Below are positions 46,477-57,511 of a stretch of DNA of 64,000 bases, one piece after another (positions within the stretch are counted from its first letter, which is position 1; each line of letters opens with the position of its first letter). The translations under genes were made by a program, and so were the position numbers. Source of the DNA: Rhizoclosmatium globosum (Eukaryota > Chytridiomycota > Chytridiomycetes > Chytridiales > Chytriomycetaceae). Location of the stretch: assembly GCA_002104985.1 (NCBI GenBank), contig MCGO01000001.1, forward strand, positions 682,001 to 746,000. Direction: 5' to 3'. The notes beneath the pieces were generated by a model, which was not told the origin of the DNA, did no database searches, and saw only the letters and a program-made list of their open reading frames with translations.

Positions 46477-47921
46477 ATGACGCCTCCATCGAGCGCATCC
46501 CCGACCAAAGGATCGCCCCGCCGCACCGCCGCTTCAGCGCATTCTTCGGGCGACGAGGGCAGCGCAGCCAAGCGCCAAAAGACGGACAAGGATAAGATTG
46601 AGTGGCAGAACTTGTCGCTGATGCCCGAAGACCCGATCTTTAAACTGCTCAACGAGTGCATCGCCGACCAGGACCCGACCAAGATCAACTTGTCCGTCGG
46701 GGCGTACAGAGACAACGCAGGGAAGCCCTGGGTCCTTCCCGTTGTGAAGAAGGTGCGAGGGAGATTTAACCCCAACTCAAACTAAAACCCTCATTCTAAT
46801 TAATATTACGTAAATCACAGGCCAAAGCACAACTGTTGGCTGACCCTAACGCAAACCACGAGTATTTCGGTCTCGATGGTAACTCTTCCTTCAACGAGGC
46901 TCCGCTCGTTTGATTTTGGGACCAAACAGCTCAGCTATCACCAGCAAGCGATACACTGCCATCCAGACAGTGTCAGGAACTGGAGCCAACCGATTGGCTG
47001 CCGATTTCTTGTCCAGGTTCAGACCAGCCACCGTTTATATTACTAATCCAACCTGGGGTATGTTATTTGCTGTTGATTGACACTTGCTGATTCGAGAATC
47101 TTCCAAACAGGAAACCACCCCAAGATTTTTGGTGCCGCCCACCTTCCTGTTGTCGAGTATCAATACTGGAACCCCCAAACTCGCACGTTGAACTACGATA
47201 TTCTCCTTGACAACTTAAGAAATGCTGCTCGAGGATCCATCTTTGTCCTTCACGCCTGTGCCCACAACCCAACTGGTTTGGATCCCACTCAAGAGCAATG
47301 GAAGGAAATCGCAGCAATCATGAAGGAGAAGGATCATTTCCCATTCTTTGACTGTGCATACCAAGGATTCGCTTCTGGAGACCTCGACAAGGACGCCTGG
47401 GCTGTGCGATACTTTGTAGACCAAGGCTTTGAGCTTCTCTGTGCCCAATCCTACGCCAAAAACTTTGGATTGTACTCCGAACGTGCCGGTTGTCTCACTG
47501 GAGTCTTCAAAGACTCTGACACTGCCCAACGTGCCCGTTCCCAGTTCATGGCCCTCGTTCGATGCAGCATCTCGAATGCTCCAGGTTTCGGAGCCAAGAT
47601 TGTTGACATTGTACTGAAAGATCCAAAGTTGGAGCGGAATGGAAGGAAAACCTGAAAACAATGGCCAACCGTATCACACTGATGCGTGAAAAAGTGTACA
47701 ACCATTTGACGGAGTTGAAGACACCAGGAAACTGGACACACATTACAAGCCAAATTGGAATGTTTTCATACACTGGTATCAGCGTCAAGCAAGTTGCCGC
47801 CATCAAGAGTAAATTCCATGTATATATGACTGATGAAGGTCGTATCTCAATGGCTGGGTTGAATGAGTCAAACGTCAAGAGATTCGCGGAAGCGATTGAC
47901 TGGGTTGTACGAAATGCATGA
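46477..47921 (+). CDS. Aspartate aminotransferase, copy 1
   Basis: PLP-dependent transamination between aspartate and 2-oxoglutarate. A Ser/Pro/basic N-terminal extension (AAKRQKTDKDKIEWQNLSLM) leads to [114 protein letters not shown] and [18 protein letters not shown] (PLP-lysine). The end is AEAIDWVVRNA. Introns at about 46755-46821 and 47058-47110; copy 2 lacks the second one. Single bases appear missing near 46900 and near 47633 by comparison with copy 2. No clear mitochondrial presequence from this start, so cytosolic or peroxisomal; an in-frame ATG at 46321 would give a longer, basic N-terminus. Confidence 0.9.
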
Positions 47922-48078
47922 GTGTTGCATCGCTGTAAACAAAAACAATAAATGATACGTATAATTCTATTAGTTTTCATCTGAGTTTTCATTTTGTCTC
48001 CCGTCTTGCATTCCGATGAACCCGATCTCCCATTTTTCTTCGTTGAAAATCACCATCCGATAACAGTCCTTTTGGAAA

Positions 48079-49433
<1,355 letters not shown>

Positions 49434-49503
49434 CTTCGAACGCTTGTTTTATTTATCTGTTCTTTCTGTTTCCAATAAACAATGACCCGTAACTTCTATA
49501 TCC

Positions 49504-50545
49504 TTAAGCAAAGGAAAGCCTCACAATAACTCGATGCACGCCTGAAGTAAACTCCCGCACTACTTCACTCTTGAACACGCCTTCTCGTTGAACGAGCATC
49601 ATAAACTGCTGAAGATCCCCACTGCATCCAAAATACGTCTTCTTGGCAGCAATAAGCACGTTACCATCACGTTTCAGTGACCGCTTCAAGACATTGTGTA
49701 GCCGCAAATGACTCTCTGTAGAATAGATTGTCTCCGACGTCAAGATCAAATCGTACTGTCAGTGCCATCAACATTCTATCGTACAGGATATTAATTAATC
49801 GCCACTAATAGATAAATGAACTCAACTAAACTGCCCCAATCGCCACAAAAGAATCCACACTGCAAATTCTGAATCTGAGCCAAATCCACATCCACCTCAA
49901 ATGCACCCCGCTCATCAATAACTTCAGCCGCCGGTCGTGCAAACGAATTCAACAGCGTATTCGGCATCGTAACCAGTTTGATGACAAGTTCATTCTGCAC
50001 CCAAAACCATCAGTTCTGTATCACCACCACAAAAAGACTCACATAATCCTGAAAATCCACATACGCGCCCCGCGACAGACAATACACCCCCGGCAACGCG
50101 CTTCCACAACCCAACTCCAACGTCCGTTCCCAACAAACCAGTCCTCCGTAAACTCCGCGGAAAGGTACTCAGCCAGATCGAGGGAGCACTCCCAGGTCTT
50201 GAACCCGCCTTCGTAGACACCGTCGATGAGGTCCGTGTTGTCGAGCATTACTTTGTCGACCCATTCGGACTCTGATTGGTCTTGGGCAACGTCGAGTTTG
50301 ACGTCGGCGAGGCAGCGGCGGTAGAGGAGGAGGGTTGGTGTGAGGCGGATGCATTCGCCGATGACTTCTTTGGCTGGTGTTGGTTGGTTTAGTTGGCTGG
50401 TTGGGTTTCGAAGGGAGAACAGGTTTACATTGGCGGTCGAAGGCGGAAAGACTCGCCGCGATTCTACGAGTTCAACAGTAGAAACAGTCTGTTCAGGTTG
50501 CTCGGGTTCGTCGGTGTTTCCAAAGTTGAAGCGGAAGGACATCAT
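49504..50545 (-). CDS. METTL18/Hpm1-like protein-histidine N-methyltransferase
   Basis: SAM-dependent methyltransferase family whose yeast and human members methylate a His of ribosomal protein uL3. Start MMSFRFNFGNTDEPEQPE resembles Hpm1. Then DNTDLIDGVYEGGFKTWECS, the family hallmark, and after a frame change near 50130-50150, TLELGCGSALPGVYCL (SAM-binding motif I) and AYVDFQDYNELVIKLVTMPN. The last exon gives DLILTSETIYSTESHLRLHN and LIAAKKTYFGCSGDLQQFMM. Introns at about 49991-50044 and 49755-49815. The frame change needs one inserted or deleted base. It converges on aspartate aminotransferase copy 2 (70 nt). Confidence 0.86.
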
Positions 50546-50860
50546 CCAGTTGGGTTTTATGAAAAAAAGAAAGAAAGAAGTAGATAATGTCCAAAAATAT
50601 GTATTTATCAAATCCCTTATCATTCGGTTCAAACATTCCCGCCAGAAACTTTACACAACATAATTTACAAAAAAGGGTGGGTAGACCAGAGTTGAAACCT
50701 CGATCCTGACCCAGGGAGATGAAAGAATGGGAGTAGAATGGATAATATAGGAATCCCAGAAAGAGAGTGGGTGTGTGTGTGTGGATAACAATAGATTGAG
50801 AAAGGGTGGAAAACGAGAGTGGTTGTGGAGGTGAAATGCAGACGACACAACATAAATAAA
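50546..50860. other. Spacer between Hpm1-like gene and velvet 2, with a short TG microsatellite
   Basis: 315 nt; contains a short (TG)n run at about 50772-50784. It should hold the Hpm1-like promoter and the velvet 2 3' UTR, both minus strand. No coding segment recognised. Confidence 0.5.
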
Positions 50861-52244
50861 TTAGTCTTCAGACTCATCATCTTCGCCTGATCCGTACTTT
50901 TCATTGGAAGCTTGTCGTAGTCGAATGCGCATTCCTTGGCTCGCGAAACACCGACTCAACGGCGTGGCAACGACAGTTCCAGGAAATTCTTTAGGATTAT
51001 AAACTCTGAATACGTTGGTGACGGCAGATGCAATGGGACCGGTACCGAATGGCATTCTAAGGGTAGGAATAACAGTTAGGTGTACTTCAGCAAGAGAATG
51101 ATGAAGAATGCTCACCTAGTAACATCAAAAACATCAAACTTGAGACGAAATGTGCCGCTGATACGAACAGCGAGGTCTGAAAATAAGAAATAGAGTCCAC
51201 GCTTGTTTTCCAAGTCCATGAGGGATTCAGGAACAGCAATGAGAGTTCCCATGATTGTAGTAGCTCTTGCATAGTTTGCAGAAGGGAGCACATCATACTT
51301 GGCTCGCTTTGATGGAGGCTGCGGGTCGTAAGGGTCGTACTTGACGTGATTGTGGTTTGCATGAATGGCAGTATACTGAAGAGTAGGTTCCGATTGAGGT
51401 TTAATACCATAGGACACATTATGAGTTAGATCCCTATATGAATGATTTAGCTACTTTGATTGGTCATTGTGAACAAGGAGATGACTGTCGCTGACGCAAA
51501 CGCGCTCACTTATACTACTTCCATCTAATTCCAACAACTCGGACATCTCAAACTATACTCGACCGAATTCCATGTTACTTTGAGACAGATAAAGACACTT
51601 ATAAAGAAGGGTTCGTTTGGGCATTGGCGAAGGACGAAAGTAGGGTTTGATGCTTACGCAGACCACAGAGACACAAAGCACACCACCGAAACAGCGTTTC
51701 TGGTTCCACAGCCCAGTAGTTTCACGATTGGCGGTGGATGGATAGGCCTCTTGTCCGAACTTGTCATGCCTACCCAAAACAAAGTCAAAATCTTAGTTGA
51801 AGTTGTCAAAGCTTCTGATAGTGTGACAGGGGGTGCCAAACTGTACCTGATACACGAGCCAGCTCTGGATGCTGAATGATATCGATAGAAGCATTTGAGA
51901 GTGATACCTGTTTGAGTGGGGAGAGGGGAACCAGTGGTTAGAACCGTTCATCGATGGGCAAATTTTCCCAACGTAAGCATCAAAAGCAGCAGAGGACTTA
52001 CGGGGGCACTCGAGGAAGCGACTGTTTTCGAAGGATGTTTGTTCTTCTTTTGGTTCGTGGTCTTCAGTGCCTTTGTGATTGGTTTTGGGACGAGGTCCGG
52101 CGAGGGCGTTGATGTTGAGAGCAGCGATGAAGGCGAGGACACCGACGAGACGAGGGCGGGCGTGTCGTCGATGGAGAAAGAGAAGGAGGGAGACGCGTGT
52201 GCCAGGGACGTGGCGGCGTGGACGAGCGAGTCGAGTGGCGTCAT
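50861..52244 (-). CDS. Velvet-domain protein 2
   Basis: First of five head-to-tail velvet loci on the minus strand. Exon 1 (52244 on) is Ser/Thr/Pro-rich (MTPLDSLVHAATSLAHASPS). The domain then reads IDIIQHPELARVSG, across an intron MTSSDKRPIHPPPIVKLLG, VVCFVSLWSA, and after a long intron (about 51425-51650) DLTHNVSYGIKPQSE. An insert with a basic motif (PPSKRAKYDVL, possible nuclear signal) precedes IMGTLIAVPESLMDLENK, GLYFLFSDLAVRISGTFRL and VTNVFRVYNPKEFPG, then LSRCFASQGMRIRLRQ. It ends with an acidic tail (GSGEDDESED). DRRP is DKRP here. Probably nuclear. Confidence 0.88.
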
Positions 52245-52523
52245 TGGTTTGGTTGGTTGGTGGTTTGGTTGGTGGTTGGTGGTTGGTTTGCGGGCAGAGG
52301 AAGAAAAGGTGGTCCAGATTTCAATTCAGAGACTTTGGGTCCTCCACCAGCTCCTGATCACTCCACCCAGCCAAGCATTGGGTACATCATCTCTTTTTTT
52401 TACATAACATTATTGCCTTCAATTATTGTACCACATTATTAACTCCAAATTAATACAGTGTATTTTCCCAGAGCTTCTAAGTAAAATGAGATATATAACA
52501 AGATAAAGACGCATTTCATTCTT

Positions 52524-53190
52524 TCAATAATCATCAGACAACTCAGTTTGAGCGTTTTTTGTCCTAGTTTTGTTTTTCCTTATCTTGGCACCTTGTTTGG
52601 CAAAGCAACGACTCAACGCTGTTGTCTCCAGGATTCAGGAAACTCCTTTGGATTATATACTCTGAAGACGTTGCTCATAGCAGATGCCACTGGCCGTGAT
52701 CCAGGCATCGACATGTCAAACAAGATTTGAATGACGATTACATTATACTTTTGTCGTTTTGCCGGAGGTTCACAACCTTCTCTGGACCTAATAGGCGTAT
52801 ATGTCACTGATGGTTCTTCCATCTGAGATTTTCCACCATGCGTCATGTCTGTGCTCATGTTTCTATCATTTGGTGTCATGGTCTTAGTAATGCTTACTCC
52901 ATTCACCCCAAATTAAAACACTCACTGTGTCCAAACAAGACTAAGTTCACAGAGGACACCACATCTCTTCCCTTCAACTGAACACTAACATTTATATGGT
53001 GTGTTAGCATATCTGAATCTCAATCAGCACAGTCACATCTCAAAACCAATAAATCAAAAAGAAGACATACATGGGAGGCAGATGTATAGGCCTTTGATCG
53101 GAAGCAGCGACTCCTGAAATACGAGCTCGAATCGGCTTCTGAATCACGACAAATGTTCAACCCCCCTTGCACCACCCACATCAAGCAGAC
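52524..53190 (-). pseudogene. Velvet-domain locus 3, lacking the domain core
   Basis: Pieces of a velvet protein in the right order: VVIQKPIRARISGVAASDQ, RPIHLPPM, across an intron VQLKGRDVVSSVNLVLFGHS, then MEEPSVTYTPIRSRE, PPAKRQKYNV, ASAMSNVFRVYNPKEFP and, in another frame after about 52625, TTALSRCFAKQGAKIRK. Compared with velvet 2, the central strands (the GxLxxx...YFxFxDLxVRxxGxFRLKF block, about 50 residues) are missing: KRQKYNV is followed within a few residues by the C-terminal strand. No convincing start codon or N-terminal exon is seen near 53190. I read it as a relic of a velvet 2-like duplicate. A functional short product is not excluded. Confidence 0.65.
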
Positions 53191-53269
53191 ATTAAAACGC
53201 TGTAAGACGTAAATGCAATTGGCAGGAAATATTTTATAGTCCTTTTAACTTTTTATTTCGTTTACGCTG

Positions 53270-54719
53270 TTATTTTTCTTTATTCGAATCATCGCTATCA
53301 CTTTCAATACTTTCGCTCGTCTTGTCTCCAGGAATAACACTACTCCTCAGCCGTATTTTAAGACCCTGACGCGCAAGGCATTTGCTAAGAACTGTTGTTT
53401 TGGTGATTCCCGGAAAAGATTTAGGCGAATACACTTGAAACACTTCCGAGAATGCCATTGCGATCGGAGGCACACTATTAAGCCGATGCATGCTGAATTT
53501 AATATTTAGTAAGAAGGACATCAGAGTGCAAAGCAGATGGTGATCAGAGGGTTACACTAATCACAGTCATGGGAAATGGCCCTTCGCGGTGCCCATCACA
53601 GTTCCACTTTCTATTAATACACTCTGCAGAATGCCAATCCTTGTTCCAAATAACAATGATATTGTTTTTGGCGTTTTGAATGATCCGGGCGGGGATAAGT
53701 TTCACACTGTGGACAAGCCCCCCGACAACACTTAAAATCTGGTGGGGAAACAATCAAACTCACAAGTTCATTTCGTATAAATCAAACTTGAGTCGATATC
53801 TCCCACTACTCCTTACTGCTAGTTCCGGAAACACAAAGTAGAACCCCATATCATTATCTGTACCAATCAGTGTGGAGCACACCGACACAAGAGTTCCCAT
53901 CAGAACTTGTTTTGCGTTGTATCCGAGTGTTGGTTCAACGCTGTATTGCGCGGTATCGCCCGAGGATGCTGCAGTTGGGGTATACCGAAACGATGGGCCA
54001 TCATGCGACTTTTGAGAATGAGAGAGGTCGAATTGGAAGTCTGTTGACCAAAGAGATGCAAAAAGAACGAGAGAGGACGTAGAACATGGAGGTGGACCAT
54101 TGAGTTTTACGCTTTGGATGAGGTCAGCAAAAAACTTAATTTTGAGACCAAAAACGTGGTAATACATTGGCGGGGGATGAATCGGGCGCCGATCAGAAAT
54201 GTTATATCCACAGACACGAGCACGTTGTGGTTGTTGAACAACTTGAAGTGTGAGGGTAGGTTCCTAATTATCGGGTTCAGTAAAAGAAAGTGCTTAAGTT
54301 CGCGGAGCCCGCCGCCATGGATCCAACCCTCTCCTAATGGTACTACATGGACCGGAAATATGGGGCTCCTGTGTCAAAGAAACTATATGTGTTGAGTGAC
54401 TCACCCCTGATTCTTGCAAATCAGCAACTTTTGGATCGATCGAGTTTTCAGCGCACATCTCTCCACCATGACCCGCGCGGCTGGACCCAGTGTCGAAAGA
54501 GCCGTGCGACTCCAGCCGGTGTTTGGCCAAGTTCGGCGCCGCGTTTTCGAAAGACACGATTTGGCACGGGAAAGATGGTTGGGTTGGCGCCGCGTCTTTG
54601 AACAACTCGGACGCGGCGGATACTCTTCCACCGCCAAAGCGTGATGACTCGTCAATCGAATAGTCACGTGACGCGCCTTCAACGGCGGCGGCGGCGCAGA
54701 GGAGTGCAGACAAAGGCAT
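53270..54719 (-). CDS. Velvet-domain protein 4
   Basis: Exon 1 from MPLSALLCAAAAVEGASRDY at 54719 (an upstream in-frame ATG at 54791 is possible). An intron of about 150 nt leads to LTLQVVQQPQRARVCGYNIS, DRRPIHPPPM, SLVLFASLWSTDFQF, SFRYTPTAASSGDT, VLMGTLVSVCSTLIGTDN, GFYFVFPELAVRSSGRYRL and FDLYEMNL. An intron of roughly 270 nt follows (about 53490-53760), then IAMAFSEVFQVYSPKSFPG, LSKCLARQGLKIRLRSS and an acidic Ser-rich tail (ESIESDSDDSNKEK). The middle exon runs about 400 nt without break. Probably a functional nuclear regulator. Confidence 0.88.
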
Positions 54720-54848
54720 CAATGGTTGAGTTCTTTGAGTGTAGTGTGGTTTGTCAGAAATTTTAAACCCGCGGAACACATCTTGGCACATTGAGGGTAG
54801 TGACTTCTTTATTAAGAACAACTGAAAATGCTTGTTGTTGTCATGTTG

Positions 54849-55921
54849 CTACAAAGAATCCAACGCATACTTCATCCGAATATCAACCCCCTGACGGGCA
54901 AAACAACGCGACAGCTCCGTTGTATCTGGAACTGCAGGATAATCTTTCGGTGAGAACACTTGAAATATATCCGAAAAAACGATGGCAGCAGGCGCTTCTT
55001 TTCCTCTGTTGAGAATGAATCAATACACTCGTCCTCATCAACAAAGCAGATCCAAACTCACCCAGTAGAAAGCTTAAACAGTTCAAACTTGAGACGATAA
55101 TGCCCACTCGACCGTACGCTCAAGTCATTATACACGAAAAAAGTGCCCGGTTTCCTTTCCAAATCCAACAGATTTCGACTAACAGCAATCAAAGGACCCA
55201 TCAATATCATAGATTTCGAATACGAGTCTGTGACTACGACTCGATATAACGGCGGTTTCTGTCCTTCCAGAAGGTCTTCGTCTTCTTCCGTCGGTTCGTA
55301 CGGTTTGTACATGTGCGACGGTCCTGACTTTTGTGACAGAGATAGATTGAAGTCGCCGTCCCTGGGTCAGTTCTTTAGTCAGTATCCCAGAAGAGAACAG
55401 TCCCACAACACTCACGTTGACCATAACGACGCAAACATAACGTAAGAGGCAGCATCAGCGTCGTCAATACCGTGAACTTTGATGCTGTGTAGATGCACGG
55501 GAATATACCAGATTAGTTTTCTTGGTTCTTTACCAATTACCCCCCTCCTCGCCCAATCACAAAGAGACTCCAATGACTCACATCGGAGGCGGCATTATTG
55601 GGCGACGGTCGTGTATACTAAAGCCACAAACGCGAGTTCTACGTTGATTGTAGTTGAGATGTGAGTTTGGTGTTTAGGTACAGATTGGCGCGTTGATGAG
55701 GTGAGTTGGCCTTCGTACCTGATGGGGTTTTGTACGATTTCAAGAGAGATTTGGGGTGCCTAAGGTGAGAAGAAAGTCAATAATACAGGTTGAGATATCA
55801 AGCTGGGCGGAAAGAAGAGACGCACTTGAGGATTGGCTGGTGGAGCAGGTTGGTTTGCGTGGTCGGTTGAAAACTCGCTGGCTTCGCTCGGGACCCTGCT
55901 TCGGCGCAGTGGCTGACTCAT
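54849..55921 (-). CDS. Velvet-domain protein 5
   Basis: Five to six short exons. MSQPLRRSRVPSEASEFSTD at 55921, then APQISLEIVQNPIR joined across an intron to TRVCGFSIHDRRPIMPPPM, VHLHSIKVHGIDDADAASYV, MFASLWST, DGDFNLSLSQKSGPSHMYK, SMILMGPLIAVSRNLLDLER, GTFFVYNDLSVRSSGHYRLK and FELFKLSTG. The last exon reads APAAIVFSDIFQVFSPKDYP, then TTELSRCFARQGVDIRMKY and stops after LDSL. All velvet strands are present and no frame break is needed. There is no long acidic tail, unlike velvet 2, 4 and 6. Confidence 0.88.
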
Positions 55922-56045
55922 ATAAAGTATTTGCGCTGGTATTAAGGGTGGTTTCTGCAGAGGAAGAGTTGGAGTTGTGGAGCGTGGAAGGTGAGGAAGC
56001 TCCGTTTTCCGTTTTCCCTTTTGAAACAAATTTTTGGTTGTATCC

Positions 56046-56339
56046 TCATTCCTCACTGGTCTCAGCCGAGGATATTGGCGTACTCTGAGTATTTAGAGGA
56101 TACATGCTAATCGATGGCGGAGATTGCTTCAAAACAGATGTTTCCTGTGTGTCGCTTGTAGTTGGGTTAAAGATCTTGACAATTCCAACAGTGAGATTCT
56201 TTGGTGCCTCATCAACACCACCGCATGGTTCATCTATGATACTGTATGTGTGTGCATTTGCGAGAATGCTCTTTGTGCAATTTAGCTCTAGGGAAGTCAT
56301 CGAATTTTCTGAATAAATACGAATAATATTATTGTACAT
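56046..56339 (-). CDS. Small open frame between velvet 5 and 6, uncertain
   Basis: A 97-residue frame starting 4 nt after the velvet 6 stop. It has an ATG start and contains VGIVKIFNPTTSDTQETSVL, which faintly resembles the last velvet strand (FQVFSPK...TTALSK) but lacks the rest. It could be a chance frame in velvet 5's promoter or a worn velvet tail. No other support. Confidence 0.2.
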   Translation of the reverse strand: MYNNIIRIYSENSMTSLELNCTKSILANAHTYSIIDEPCGGVDEAPKNLTVGIVKIFNPTTSDTQETSVLKQSPPSISMYPLNTQSTPISSAETSEE

Positions 56340-56342
56340 CCA

Positions 56343-57511
56343 TCAATCGTAATCTTCTTCATCCTCATCAATTTCATCATCTTCAATAGTCTTTTCGCCC
56401 GTTTTCTTTTTCTCGGCCTGTGAAGGCCTGAGTCTCAATTTAACCCCTTGACGAGCAAAGCATTTGCTCAGAGCTGTAGTTTTCGTGATTCCTGGATATG
56501 TCTTTGGCGAGAATACTTGGAATACTTCGCTGACGACAGTAGCAATTGGTGCTGTCTTTGCAATGTCAGACCTAAGTACTTCCGTTAGTAACCACAAGAA
56601 TAAAATCACCACTACAGGCAGACCCACATAAGATATAGATCGAATTTGAGTTTATAAAACCCAGAGGATCGTACAGCGAGATCGTGAAATACGAAAAACA
56701 GGCCTCGATTCTTGTCCGTATCCACCAAGGGTGAACAAATCGCAACTAGTTGACCAGTAAGCATCTGAGAGTTTTGATAAGCTTCGCTTGGAGATACGGC
56801 GTAGGTCAACGCTGGATCCGGTATTCTTGCTGTATTATCCAAACCAGAATCGGCAGTAACAGCTGTGTAAAGAAGAGACGGTCCCTCAATCGACTTGATA
56901 GCGTGAGAGAGATTTTGTTGAAGATCTCTATTAAAGTGAGTTTCCAAAGACCATGTGTTAGCTTGATTGGAAGTTGGAACATAAACGTGATTCTTACTTT
57001 GACCAGAGCGATGCGAAGAGAATGTGTTTACATGCTTCTGCTGTACCAAGTCCCTCGATTTTAATTCTATGATTATGTCAGCATCACAGCTGCTTGATAA
57101 GCATTCAAGTTGTCGCACTCACACAGGAGGTGGATGAATACTCCGCCGATCCGCAACAGAGAGACCACAGATACGAGCTCTCTGCGGCTGTTGAATGATG
57201 TCGAGCTGAATGCCGGCTCCGTCGTTTCGGGTTTGGTTGGAGAATTTTCCAACGTTGGACGGTGGGCTCCGCACCTCATCAGCTGCCTCAATAGGACCTG
57301 ACGAGGCTCCGGCTACATTAGATGCTCCTTGGAGAGTGTCGTTGGAATCGATTCTCTGCAAGAGAAAGTCAGAGATGTAAGTTCAGCTGGGGCGTGAAGG
57401 TCTCGGTGGCCTCACCTCGATGTTAGGCCTCACATCCTCACCCCCTTCAGCTCCCTCCTCACTCGATTGTTCTAGCGATGTCGATGCCTCTAATAGACTT
57501 GATAGCAACAT
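56343..57511 (-). CDS. Velvet-domain protein 6
   Basis: Start MLLSSLLEASTSLEQSSEEG at 57511 with an acidic N-terminus, then across an intron RIDSNDTLQGASNVAGASSG. The domain reads IQLDIIQQPQRARICGLSVA, DRRSIHPPPV, HILFASLW, KSIEGPSLLYTAVTADSG, MLTGQLVAICSPLVDTDK, GLFFVFHDLAVRSSGFYKL and FDLYLMW. After an intron it reads IATVVSEVFQVFSPKTYPG, TTALSKCFARQGVKLRLRP and an acidic tail (TIEDDEIDEDEEDYD). Its last third is close to velvet 4 (TKTT.LSKC.ARQG.K.RLR), which suggests a common recent origin. It begins the minus-strand array and faces velvet 7 across a 2.2-kb spacer. Confidence 0.88.

Noticed and set aside
50772..50784. TG dinucleotide run as a possible regulatory or recombination element
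   Set aside because: Only about six units; ordinary microsatellite noise in a spacer.
51420..51560. Stop codon after a GRV motif inside velvet 2, first read as a nonsense mutation
   Set aside because: A single longer intron (about 51425-51650) from LWSA to DLTHNVSYG removes it and restores the expected velvet order.
53544..53753. Minus-strand frame of about 70 residues inside the long velvet 4 intron
   Set aside because: Falls between a good donor and acceptor of velvet 4, has no family resemblance, and its length is within chance expectation.
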